DNA of 38,727 bases from Sulfuricella sp035530375 (GTDB lineage Bacteria > Pseudomonadota > Gammaproteobacteria > Burkholderiales > Sulfuricellaceae). The position numbers and the translations under genes are program-made. The DNA lies in the NCBI GenBank assembly GCA_035530375.1, contig DATKUY010000015.1:1-38727 (forward strand), written 5' to 3'. Positions 1 through 6,939 of this stretch are shown piece after piece (position 1 is the stretch's first letter; each line of letters begins with the position of its first letter). Below the pieces are notes generated by a model that saw only the letters and a program-made list of their open reading frames with translations, was not told the origin of the DNA and ran no database searches.

Positions 1-168
1 ATCGGCACGCCGGCGATGACGACGCGCGGTTTCAGGGAAATCGAAGCGGAACACCTCGCCAACCTGATCGCCGACGTGCTCGACGCACCCGCCGACGGGG
101 CGGTCATCAGCCGCGTGGCGAACGAGGTCAAGGCGATGTGCGCGAAGTTTCCTGTTTATGGAAAGTGA
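1..168 (+). CDS. glyA: Serine hydroxymethyltransferase, C-terminal fragment
   Basis: Only the last 55 codons are in the window; the reading frame is open from base 1 and stops at TGA 166-168. The visible peptide begins IGTPAMTTRGF and continues with a short helical tail, which is the C-terminal signature of the PLP enzyme that interconverts serine and glycine while charging tetrahydrofolate with a one-carbon unit. The TTRGF stretch lies in the small domain near the folate and PLP site. It is followed by nrdR on the same strand, the usual betaproteobacterial order. The gap contains a foldback repeat that could end glyA transcription. Identification is by motif and context, since the catalytic lysine lies outside the window. 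Confidence 0.9.
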   Translation: MGTPAMTTRGFREIEAEHLANLIADVLDAPADGAVISRVANEVKAMCAKFPVYGK

Positions 169-241
169 GGAGTAAGGAGTGAGGAGTAAGGAGTTTGTCA
201 TGGGGCAGTTTTGCTCCTCACTCCTCACTTTTCACCCCTCA
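165..241. repeat. Foldback repeat of GGAGT(A/G)A units between glyA and nrdR
   Basis: The left arm (165-194) is made of GAGGAGTAAGGAGT-type units. The right arm (about 213-241) reads, in reverse complement, as nearly the same string; 24 of 30 positions match by eye. The arms are separated by about 18 bases, so the RNA could form a long hairpin. It begins at the glyA stop codon and ends just before the nrdR start. It resembles the other intergenic foldback elements of this window in layout but not in sequence. Confidence 0.7.
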
Positions 242-249
242 CCAAAAAT

Positions 250-699
250 ATGAAATGCCCATTCTGCGGGTCTGACGACACTCAGGTGATCGATTCACGG
301 GTGAACGAGGAAGGCGACAGTATCCGTCGCCGCCGCCGTTGCGCGTCCTGCGACAAGCGCTTTACCACTTATGAAACCGCCGAGCTGCGCATGCCGCAGG
401 TGGTCAAGCAGAATGGCAATCGCGACGAGTTCGACCGCGCCAAGCTGCGCACCAGTTTCATGCGCGCGCTGCACAAGCGTCCGGTACCGACGGAATATGT
501 GGATGCAGCCATCGAACGGATTGCGCAAAAGGCGTTGAGTCTGGGCGAACGCGAATTGCCCTCGCGCCAGATCGGTGAAATGGTGATGCACGAGTTGTAC
601 AAGCTCGACAAGGTGGCCTATATCCGTTTCGCCTCGGTTTACCGCAGCTTCCAGGATGTGGACGATTTCCGGGATGTAATCCGGGATTTGGATAAATGA
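250..699 (+). CDS. nrdR: Transcriptional repressor NrdR
   Basis: This 149-residue protein has the family's usual length. It starts MKCPFCGSDD, giving a zinc ribbon with CxxC pairs at residues 3/6 and 31/34 around an arginine-rich loop (RRRRRC), followed by an ATP-cone domain from about residue 49. NrdR senses dATP/ATP and represses ribonucleotide reductase genes by binding NrdR boxes. An upstream in-frame ATG at 211 would add 13 residues encoded by the foldback repeat; ATG 250 is chosen because the protein then begins exactly at the conserved MKCPFC. No clear Shine-Dalgarno precedes it. It sits between glyA and ribD, a conserved neighbourhood in betaproteobacteria. Confidence 0.95.
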   Translation: MKCPFCGSDDTQVIDSRVNEEGDSIRRRRRCASCDKRFTTYETAELRMPQVVKQNGNRDEFDRAKLRTSFMRALHKRPVPTEYVDAAIERIAQKALSLGERELPSRQIGEMVMHELYKLDKVAYIRFASVYRSFQDVDDFRDVIRDLDK

Positions 700-815
700 A
701 CCGTAGAGGCGCGGAGGCGCGGGGGACGACGCTGTTCGGAGGCGGTGCCAGGAACTCCTGCTTCGCGGTTGGTTATAAACCTGAATTTCTCCGCATTTCC
801 GCGCCTCTGCAGTGA
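699..815. repeat. Foldback repeat, family 1, between nrdR and ribD
   Basis: The left arm at 699-725 contains ACCGTAGAGGCGCGGAGGCG. The right arm at about 789-815 contains CCGCGCCTCTGCAG, its imperfect reverse complement. The same arm sequence appears at 4584-4720, so this is a repeat family within the window. About 65 bases of unrelated sequence lie between the arms. The element fills the whole nrdR-ribD gap and its right arm runs up to the ribD start. Confidence 0.7.
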
Positions 816-820
816 AACAA

Positions 821-1921
821 ATGTTCTCCGCCGCCGATCACGAATTCATGGGTCAGGCGCTACGCCTGGCCGGGAATGGGCTGTACACCACCACGCCGAA
901 TCCGCGCGTCGGCTGCGTGATCGTGCGCGACGGCGAGGTGGTCGGCTCCGGCTGGCATGAGCGCGCTGGCGGGCCGCATGCCGAGATCAATGCGCTCAGG
1001 CAGGCGGGCGAATCGGCGCGAGGCGCGACGGTTTATGTCACGCTCGAGCCTTGCTGCCATCATGGGCGTACGCCACCCTGTGCCGAAGCGCTGGTCGATG
1101 CCAGGGTGGCTCGGGTGGTGGCAGCGATGCGCGATCCCAACCCGCTGGTGGCGGGCAATGGCCTGGCGCTGCTGGAACTGGCGGGTATTCCCACGATTTC
1201 CGGCCTGATGGGAACCGAGGCGCTGGAGCTGAATCTCGGTTTTGTCTCGCGTATGACGCGAAACCGCCCGTGGCTGCGGATCAAGACGGCGGCCAGCCTG
1301 GACGGGAAAACCGCGCTGAACAACGGCCTCAGCCAGTGGATCACCGGCCCCGACGCACGGCGCGACGTGCATCGGTTGCGTGCCCGCTCCTGCGCGATGC
1401 TGACCGGCATCGGCACGGTGCTGGCGGATGATCCGACCCTCACTGTGCGCGACGTGGAAACGTCGCGCCAGCCGCTGCGCGTGGTGGTGGACAGCAGCCT
1501 GCAAACACCGGTTGCGGCCAAAATTTTGCAAGGCGGCGCGACCCTGATTGTTTGTGCCGCCGAAATGTCTGATAGCAGCATTGCCGGGCGCGCCGCCGCC
1601 CTGCGCGCAGCCGGAGCGGAAGTGCTGGCCCTGCCGGGCGCGGATGGACGGGTCGACCTTGCCGCGCTGCTGGCGGAACTGGCGCGGCGCGGCTGCAACG
1701 AAATTACCGTGGAGGCCGGTGCTCGCCTGAGCGGCGCCTTGCTTCAGGCGGGGCTGGCGGACGAACTGGTGCTGTATTATGCGCCGCTGCTGCTGGGCGA
1801 CAAGGCGCGCGGCATGTTCGATCTGCCGGAATTGGGCGGGATGGCGGGACGGAAGGAACTGTCGGTGCGCGACCTGCGCCAGGTCGGGCGTGATTTTCGG
1901 CTGACGGCGCGTCTGATATAA
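821..1921 (+). CDS. ribD: Bifunctional diaminohydroxyphosphoribosylaminopyrimidine deaminase / reductase
   Basis: RibD carries out the second and third steps of riboflavin synthesis, deamination of the pyrimidine and NADPH-dependent reduction of the ribosyl group. Residues 1-145 form the cytidine-deaminase-like domain: HAE at 53-55 and the zinc cysteines C78 and C87 in the LEPCCHHGRTPPC region. Residues from about 147 form the reductase domain (RPWLRIKTAASLDGK). A GTG at 812 would add three residues but lies in the repeat arm; ATG 821 gives the family-typical MFSAADHEFM start and 366 residues. It is the first gene of the rib cluster, and no FMN riboswitch is seen upstream. Confidence 0.95.
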   Translation: MFSAADHEFMGQALRLAGNGLYTTTPNPRVGCVIVRDGEVVGSGWHERAGGPHAEINALRQAGESARGATVYVTLEPCCHHGRTPPCAEALVDARVARVVAAMRDPNPLVAGNGLALLELAGIPTISGLMGTEALELNLGFVSRMTRNRPWLRIKTAASLDGKTALNNGLSQWITGPDARRDVHRLRARSCAMLTGIGTVLADDPTLTVRDVETSRQPLRVVVDSSLQTPVAAKILQGGATLIVCAAEMSDSSIAGRAAALRAAGAEVLALPGADGRVDLAALLAELARRGCNEITVEAGARLSGALLQAGLADELVLYYAPLLLGDKARGMFDLPELGGMAGRKELSVRDLRQVGRDFRLTARLI

Positions 1922-1943
1922 CGAATACGGGGGAAGCAAGCAA

Positions 1944-2543
1944 ATGTTTACTGGCATTATTCAGGCCATCGGAAAAATCGAGAAGATCGACTCACTGGAA
2001 CAGGGTGTGCGTTTGTCTATCGATGCCGGTGCGCTGGAGATGGACGACGTCGCGCTGGGCGACAGCATCGCCGCCAACGGCGTGTGCCTGACGGTGATCG
2101 CGAAAACCGCCAACGGCTATCAGGTGGACGTATCGCGGGAAACGCTGAACTGTACCGCAGGGCTCGGTGTTGCAGGCGCGGAGGTCAACCTGGAAAAGGC
2201 GATGCGTCTGTCCGACCGACTCGGCGGCCATCTGGTCAGCGGTCACGTCGACGGCGTCGGCTCGGTGGTGGCGTTCGATCCGGTGGGAGAGTGCTTTCTG
2301 CTGCGCATCCGCGCCCCGCACGATATCGCCAAATACATTGCCTACAAGGGTTCGATCACGGTCAACGGCGTCAGCCTTACCGTTAATTCGGTGGAACGGG
2401 ACGAATTTACCATCAACCTGATTCCCCACACGCTGGAGATGACCACGCTGAAGCATTTGCAGGCCGGCTCTCCGGTTAATCTGGAAGTCGATCTGCTGGC
2501 GCGTTACGTGGACCGGCTCAACAGTTTTGAGGAAGAGATATGA
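1944..2543 (+). CDS. ribE: Riboflavin synthase, alpha chain
   Basis: This 199-residue protein begins MFTGIIQAIG and shows the two-fold lumazine-binding repeat typical of the family: the first barrel with ANGVCLTV near residues 45-52 and the second with VNGVSLTVN near 140-150, plus a GGHLVSGHVDG segment between them. It dismutates two 6,7-dimethyl-8-ribityllumazines into riboflavin and the pyrimidine precursor, as a trimer in the cytosol. A purine-rich GGGGGAAGC sits ahead of the start. Its stop overlaps the start of the ribB-type gene by four bases, so translation is probably coupled. The symbol ribE follows common usage outside enterics (ribC in E. coli). Confidence 0.96.
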   Translation: MFTGIIQAIGKIEKIDSLEQGVRLSIDAGALEMDDVALGDSIAANGVCLTVIAKTANGYQVDVSRETLNCTAGLGVAGAEVNLEKAMRLSDRLGGHLVSGHVDGVGSVVAFDPVGECFLLRIRAPHDIAKYIAYKGSITVNGVSLTVNSVERDEFTINLIPHTLEMTTLKHLQAGSPVNLEVDLLARYVDRLNSFEEEI

Positions 2544-3640
2544 TGACTATCAGTTCTACCCAGGAAATTATCGCCGAAATCAAGGCCGGCAGAATGGTCG
2601 TCCTGGTGGATGAGGAAGACCGCGAGAATGAGGGCGACATCCTGATGGCGGCGGAATTCGTCACGCCGGAGGCGATCAACTTCATGGCCAGATTCGCCCG
2701 CGGCCTGGTGTGCCTGACCCTGACCGAAGATCGTTGCCGTCAGCTCGAGATTCCACTGATGGTGTCGGCCAACCAGTTGGCGCTGGGCACCAATTTCACC
2801 GTTTCCATCGAGGCGGCGGAAGGCGTGACCACCGGCATTTCCGCGGCTGACCGCGCCAAGACCATCCAGGCGGCGGTAAAGCGCGATGCCAAACCCACCG
2901 ATATCGTCCAGCCTGGCCATATTTTTCCGCTCAAGGCGCAGGCGGGCGGCGTGCTGGTGCGTGCCGGCCATACCGAGGCGGGTTGCGATCTCGCTTCTCT
3001 GGCGGGACTGGTGCCGGCAGCGGTGATCTGCGAAATCATGAAGGACGACGGCACCATGGCGCGTCTGCCCGACCTGATCGAGTTTGCCAAGGAACATCAG
3101 TTGAAAATCGGCACCATCGCCGACCTGATCCATTACCGCAGCGAAACCGAAAGCCTGGTGGAGCGTGCCGCCGAGCGGTCGGTGCAGACGCCTTATGGCG
3201 AATTCAGGCTGATCGCCTATCGCGACAAGACCGCCAACGAGGTGCATCTGGCTCTGGTCAAGGGTGAGATCCAGGCGGGTGAGGAAACCCTGGTACGGGT
3301 GCACGAACCGCTGTCGGCACTGGATTTTCTCGATGTTCACAGTTACGAACATTCCTTCAGCGTACAGCAGGCGATGCAGGCCGTCGCGGAAGCGGGCAAG
3401 GGCGTCGTCATCCTGATGCGCCGGGCGGAGTCGGGCAGCGACCTGCTGGATCGCATCCAGCGCACCACGGCCAAGGCGCCGGCCAAGGTGGATTTGCGCA
3501 ATTACGGCATCGGCGCGCAGATCCTGCGCGATCTCAAGGTCACCAAAATGAAGCTGCTGGCCACGCCGCGCAAGATGCCGAGCATGACCGGCTTCGATCT
3601 GGAAGTGACCGGGTATGTCGCGCCCAAGACCGGCGCATGA
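2540..3640 (+). CDS. ribB: 3,4-dihydroxy-2-butanone-4-phosphate synthase with GTP cyclohydrolase II-like domain (RibBX type)
   Basis: Residues 1-205 are a complete DHBP synthase. The metal and substrate loop DEEDRENEGD is at 24-33, and RAGHTEAGCDLASLAGL lies around residue 140. The enzyme converts ribulose 5-phosphate into the four-carbon unit for lumazine. The remaining part (about 208-366) resembles GTP cyclohydrolase II, with a TPYGEFRL start and DLRNYGIGAQILRDL near the end. However, the stretch that should carry the three zinc cysteines reads VRVHEPLSALDFLDVHSYEH, with none of them. The second domain is therefore unlikely to be a cyclohydrolase, and a separate ribA would be needed. Start ATG 2540 overlaps ribE, and the gene overlaps the ribH region at its 3' end. 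Confidence 0.93.
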   Translation: MMTISSTQEIIAEIKAGRMVVLVDEEDRENEGDILMAAEFVTPEAINFMARFARGLVCLTLTEDRCRQLEIPLMVSANQLALGTNFTVSIEAAEGVTTGISAADRAKTIQAAVKRDAKPTDIVQPGHIFPLKAQAGGVLVRAGHTEAGCDLASLAGLVPAAVICEIMKDDGTMARLPDLIEFAKEHQLKIGTIADLIHYRSETESLVERAAERSVQTPYGEFRLIAYRDKTANEVHLALVKGEIQAGEETLVRVHEPLSALDFLDVHSYEHSFSVQQAMQAVAEAGKGVVILMRRAESGSDLLDRIQRTTAKAPAKVDLRNYGIGAQILRDLKVTKMKLLATPRKMPSMTGFDLEVTGYVAPKTGA

Positions 3641-3663
3641 ACAAAATCAACAAGGAAAACGAC

Positions 3664-4131
3664 ATGGCAAGATATGACAACATTTTTGAATACCAGAAGG
3701 ATCTTGACGGCAGGGGCCTCAGGATCGGCATCGTGATGAGCCGCTTCAACATCGACGTGTGCGAGGGGCTGCTTTGCGCCTGCACTGCAACGCTGCTGAA
3801 GCAGGGCGTGGCGGAACAGGGCATTGTTCTGGCGACCGTGCCGGGCGCGCTGGAAATCCCGCTGGTGTTGCAGCGAATGGCCAAGAGCGGCAAGTTCGAT
3901 GCGCTGATCGCCCTCGGCGCGGTAATCCGCGGCGAGACCTACCATTTCGAACTGGTTTCCAACGAATCCGGCGCCGGGGTGACGCAAGTGATGCTGGATA
4001 CCGGCGTGCCGATCGCCAATGCCGTTCTCACCACCGAAACCGACGAGCAGGCATTGGAGCGGATGAGCGAGAAGGGCACGGATGCCGCGCTGGTGGCCAT
4101 CGAGATGTCCAAGCTGTTAAAGCGTCTATGA
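3664..4131 (+). CDS. ribH: 6,7-dimethyl-8-ribityllumazine synthase
   Basis: The 155-residue protein condenses the pyrimidine from the RibD branch with the four-carbon unit from RibB, the penultimate step to riboflavin; the family forms pentamers or 60-mer capsids. Visible motifs are IVMSRFN near residue 25, VPGALEIPL near residue 60, and GAVIRGETYHFE near residues 83-95 with the family's catalytic histidine. An in-frame ATG at 3637 overlaps the previous stop, but AAGGAAA at 3655-3661 and the family length favour ATG 3664. The stop overlaps the nusB start (ATGA at 4128-4131). Confidence 0.95.
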   Translation: MARYDNIFEYQKDLDGRGLRIGIVMSRFNIDVCEGLLCACTATLLKQGVAEQGIVLATVPGALEIPLVLQRMAKSGKFDALIALGAVIRGETYHFELVSNESGAGVTQVMLDTGVPIANAVLTTETDEQALERMSEKGTDAALVAIEMSKLLKRL

Positions 4132-4601
4132 GCAGCAGCAAAAGGGCAGACAAGGCGCCGAAGAAAAGCCGGCGCAAGGCGCGGGAGTTCGCGATACAGG
4201 GTTTGTATCAGTGGAAGCTGGCGGCCGGCGATGCCAATACCATCCTGAGCCAGTTGCGCGAAGAAAAGGAATACCCGAAGATCGACGGAGAACATCTCGC
4301 CGCCCTGCTGCACGGGGTGATCGCCCAGGAGCAGGAACTGGATGCGTTGATTTCGCCTTTCCTTGACCGCCCTGCCGGTGATCTGAGCCCGGTGGAGCAT
4401 GCGATTCTTCTGCTGGCCGCCTATGAAATGCACCGCCATCCGGAGATTCCCTATCGCGTGGTGATCAACGAAGCGGTCGAGCTGGCCAAGACTTACGGCG
4501 GCACCGATGGCCACAAATTCGTCAACGGCGTGCTCGACAAGCTCGCGGCCAAGGTGCGGACGGCGGAAGTTGATGCAAAACTTGAACCGCAGAGACGCTG
4601 A
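4128..4601 (+). CDS. nusB: Transcription antitermination factor NusB
   Basis: This 157-residue all-helical RNA-binding protein joins NusE (S10) on boxA in rRNA leader antitermination. An N-terminal basic segment (KKSRRKAREFAIQGLYQW) is followed by the NusB core, ending RVVINEAVELAKTYGGTDGHKFVNGVLDKLA. It starts at an ATGA overlap with ribH, and ribH-nusB adjacency is widespread. The last codons (LEPQRR) are encoded by the left arm of a family 1 foldback repeat, so the C-terminal tail probably arose by repeat insertion at the stop region. Confidence 0.95.
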   Translation: MSSSKRADKAPKKSRRKAREFAIQGLYQWKLAAGDANTILSQLREEKEYPKIDGEHLAALLHGVIAQEQELDALISPFLDRPAGDLSPVEHAILLLAAYEMHRHPEIPYRVVINEAVELAKTYGGTDGHKFVNGVLDKLAAKVRTAEVDAKLEPQRR

Positions 4602-4720
4602 GGCGCGGAGAAAAGCCGTGCCTTTTCTTAGTCTTGAGCCAGGGTGCGCCAGTTTGAATGAAATTTATTTTCCGGGCTTAGATGTTTTTGAAGTCCTCTG
4701 CGCCTCTGCGCCTCTGCGGT
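4584..4720. repeat. Foldback repeat, family 1, between nusB and thiL
   Basis: The left arm at 4584-4610 contains ACCGCAGAGACGCTGAGGCG. The right arm at 4695-4720 reads CCTCTGCGCCTCTGCGGT, its imperfect reverse complement. The arms are separated by about 85 bases without recognisable genes. The arm sequence matches the element at 699-815. The left arm overlaps the last codons of nusB, and the right arm stops ten bases before the thiL start. Confidence 0.75.
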
Positions 4721-4730
4721 AAAGCCGAAT

Positions 4731-5693
4731 ATGCCTTCCGAATTCGACCTGATTCGCCGCTTCTTCACCCGTCCGACCCGGCACACGGTGCTGGGCGTGG
4801 GGGACGATGCGGCTCTGGTCAGGCCGACACCGGGAGCGGAACTGGCGGTGTCTACCGACATGCTGGTGGCGGGCAAGCATTTTTTTCCTGATGACGACCC
4901 TCGCAAGCTCGGCCACAAGGCGCTGGCGGTGAATCTTTCCGATATGGCGGCGATGGGCGCTACCCCGCGCTGGGCCATGCTCTCACTGGCGCTGCCCGAG
5001 GCTGACGAGGACTGGCTGAAAGGTTTTGCCGAGGGATTTTTTGAGACTGCCCGGAAATACAGCGTCGATCTGATCGGCGGCGATACCACCCGCGGCCCGC
5101 TGAATATCTGCGTGCAGATCATGGGCGAGGTTTCTGCGGGGATGGCGTTGCGGCGCGACGGCGCGAAACCGGGAGACGAAATCTGGGTGTCCGGCCGCCT
5201 CGGCGATGCAGCCTTGGCGCTGGCGCACTTGCAGCGGCGCTTCAAACTCGCGCCGGAGGTTGCCGCAGCCTGTCTGCCAGCGCTGCATACGCCCATTCCG
5301 CGTGTTGCGCTGGGCGAGTCGCTGGTTGGCCTTGCGCATGGCGCGATTGATATTTCCGATGGCCTGCTGGCCGATCTTTCCCATATTCTCGAAGCCTCCG
5401 GCGTAGCGGCGGAGGTGAATTTCCCCGCGCTGCCCGCGTCAAAATTTCTGCACGCCCATTTGCACGAAGAAATAGCGCGCGCGTGCCTGCTGGCGGGCGG
5501 CGACGATTATGAATTGTGCTTTACCGCGCCCCTGTCGCGGCACGAAGAGGTGATGGCCATTTCGCGTCAGATGGATTTGCCGTTGACGGTCATCGGCATG
5601 ATCCGGAAAGGCACGGGGTTGCGCTTGCTGGATGCGGCAGGGAAGGGTATGAAAATCGGAGCGACGGGCTTTGACCACTTTGCTTCCGATTAG
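4731..5693 (+). CDS. thiL: Thiamine-monophosphate kinase
   Basis: This 320-residue PurM-like ATPase phosphorylates thiamine monophosphate to the active cofactor thiamine diphosphate. Visible signatures: GVGDDAALV near residue 25, a metal-binding STDMLVAGKHF near 40-50, NLSDMAAMGATPRWAMLSLALP near 65-90, a GGDTTRG loop near 118, and DISDGLLADL near 208. It follows a repeat-filled gap after nusB; nusB-thiL-pgpA order is common in proteobacteria. Its 3' end overlaps the start of pgpA by 23 bases. No TPP riboswitch is seen. Confidence 0.95.
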   Translation: MPSEFDLIRRFFTRPTRHTVLGVGDDAALVRPTPGAELAVSTDMLVAGKHFFPDDDPRKLGHKALAVNLSDMAAMGATPRWAMLSLALPEADEDWLKGFAEGFFETARKYSVDLIGGDTTRGPLNICVQIMGEVSAGMALRRDGAKPGDEIWVSGRLGDAALALAHLQRRFKLAPEVAAACLPALHTPIPRVALGESLVGLAHGAIDISDGLLADLSHILEASGVAAEVNFPALPASKFLHAHLHEEIARACLLAGGDDYELCFTAPLSRHEEVMAISRQMDLPLTVIGMIRKGTGLRLLDAAGKGMKIGATGFDHFASD

Positions 5694-6192
5694 CCCGAAA
5701 CGTGCCAGGCACGTTTTGCCTGATCTGCGCTTTATCCTGCGCCATCCGGCTCATTTTTTGGCATTTGGCTTCGGCACGGGGCTTTCGCCCTTCGCCCCCG
5801 GCACGGTCGGGACGCTGGTCGGGTTCCCTTTATATTTCCTGCTGCGTGGCCTTGATCCGGCAGTCTATTTCTTTGTCGTCGCGCTGCTGTATGTGGCGGG
5901 CATCTGGTTTTGCGACGTTGCCGGCAAGGCGATAGGGGTTGCCGATCATGGCGGCATCGTCTGGGATGAAATCGTCGCCTTCCTGCTGATTCTGCCTTTT
6001 GCGCCATTTACGCTGACAGGCTTTGCCGCTGCCTTCCTGTTGTTCCGCCTGTTCGATATCTGGAAGCCGTTTCCGATCCGTTATGCGGACCGGCACATTC
6101 ATGGCGGTTTCGGCGTGATGTTCGACGATTTGCTGGCGGCGTGCTATGCCATCGCCTGCCTGCTGGCCATGACGCACTGGAAATTATGGTGA
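5671..6192 (+). CDS. pgpA: Phosphatidylglycerophosphatase A
   Basis: This inner-membrane enzyme removes the phosphate from phosphatidylglycerol phosphate to give phosphatidylglycerol. The 173-residue protein has the family start HFLAFGFGTGLSPFAPGTVGTL at about residues 28-49. Three or four hydrophobic segments follow, and then IVWDEIVAF near 100 and a C-terminal DDLLAACYA. The longest start is TTG 5671, inside the end of thiL. A GTG or later start cannot be excluded, but the family usually has about 25 residues ahead of HFLAFGFG, which fits the TTG. The stop overlaps the next gene (TGATG). Confidence 0.9.
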   Translation: MTTLLPISPKRARHVLPDLRFILRHPAHFLAFGFGTGLSPFAPGTVGTLVGFPLYFLLRGLDPAVYFFVVALLYVAGIWFCDVAGKAIGVADHGGIVWDEIVAFLLILPFAPFTLTGFAAAFLLFRLFDIWKPFPIRYADRHIHGGFGVMFDDLLAACYAIACLLAMTHWKLW

Positions 6193-6686
6193 TGGACGAA
6201 ATGCTTTACCGGCTGGCCGAGAATGTGGGAAAGGCGTTGCAACAGCGCGGCATGATGCTGGCCGCGGCGGAATCCTGCACCGGCGGCTGGATCGGTGAGG
6301 CGGTGACTTCGGTGCCGGGCAGTTCCGGCTGGTTCGACCGGGGTTTTATCACCTACACCAACGAATCCAAGCAGGAAATGCTGGGCGTGTCGGCGGCGAC
6401 ACTGGCCGGATTCGGCGCGGTCAGCGAGCAGACCGCGCGCGAGATGGTTGCCGGCGCGCTGAAATACAGCCATGCCCATGCGGCGCTGGCGGTCAGCGGT
6501 GTCGCCGGTCCCAGCGGTGGATCGGTGGAGAAACCGGTGGGCACTGTGTGTTTCGCCTGGAATCTGGCGAATGAAGCGGTTTCGAGCGAGACGCGGATTT
6601 TTGCCGGCGATCGCAGCGAGGTGCGGCGGCAGGCCGTTGTGCATGCTTTGCGGGGGTTGCTGGCGCGGCTGGGAAGCATAAATTAA
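6192..6686 (+). CDS. pncC: Nicotinamide-nucleotide amidohydrolase (CinA C-terminal family)
   Basis: PncC deamidates NMN to NaMN in pyridine nucleotide salvage. The roughly 164-residue protein shows the family motif AAAESCTGGWIGEAVTSVPGSS at about residues 23-44. It also has GFITYTNESKQEMLGV, ALAVSGVAGPSGGSVEKPVGTVCFA and GDRSEVRRQAV. It is the stand-alone amidohydrolase form without the N-terminal CinA domain. ATG 6192 overlaps the pgpA stop as TGATG and gives the usual length; ATG 6186 is two codons upstream and equally in frame. It is the last gene of the co-directed row before a repeat and recA. Confidence 0.93.
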   Translation: MDEMLYRLAENVGKALQQRGMMLAAAESCTGGWIGEAVTSVPGSSGWFDRGFITYTNESKQEMLGVSAATLAGFGAVSEQTAREMVAGALKYSHAHAALAVSGVAGPSGGSVEKPVGTVCFAWNLANEAVSSETRIFAGDRSEVRRQAVVHALRGLLARLGSIN

Positions 6687-6696
6687 AAAAGATTTT

Positions 6697-6829
6697 TAGC
6701 CACGGATTAACACAGATAAACACGGATAGAACATGTGGTTGTGAGCTTATCCTCTCTTCCCAGGAGGATAAGCGACGGACACAATCCAACCCCCTGAAAT
6801 CCGTGAACATCCGGTTAATCCGTGGCTAA
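6697..6829. repeat. Foldback repeat, family 2, upstream of recA
   Basis: The left arm at 6697-6728 contains CCACGGATTAACACAGATAA followed by ACACGGAT. The right arm at 6799-6829 reads ATCCGTGAACATCCGGTTAA then TCCGTGGCTA, its close reverse complement. About 70 bases lie between the arms, with an internal GAGGATAAG/CTTATCCTC pairing. The same arms recur at 36158-36256. It occupies the pncC-recA gap ahead of the recA promoter. Confidence 0.8.
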
Positions 6830-6882
6830 CGGCCTTTTCTGGGGTCGCGTGAGAGGTTATTGCTTAAGTATGTCCGATCGGC

Positions 6883-6911
6883 TTACCAGCATGGCGCTCT
6901 TATGCCATAAT
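6883..6911 (+). promoter_or_regulatory. Probable sigma70 promoter of recA
   Basis: TTACCA (6883-6888) and CATAAT (6906-6911) are separated by 17 bases and match the -35 and -10 consensus at 4 and 5 of 6 positions. Transcription would begin near 6918, about 22 bases before the recA ATG. No CTG-N10-CAG LexA operator is visible in the 250 bases upstream. Confidence 0.55.
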
Positions 6912-6939
6912 TGAACGATTGTTTTTAAAGGGAACTACC

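Noticed and set aside
699..820. FMN riboswitch upstream of ribD
   Set aside because: The gap consists of a family 1 foldback repeat; none of the conserved RFN stem motifs is visible.
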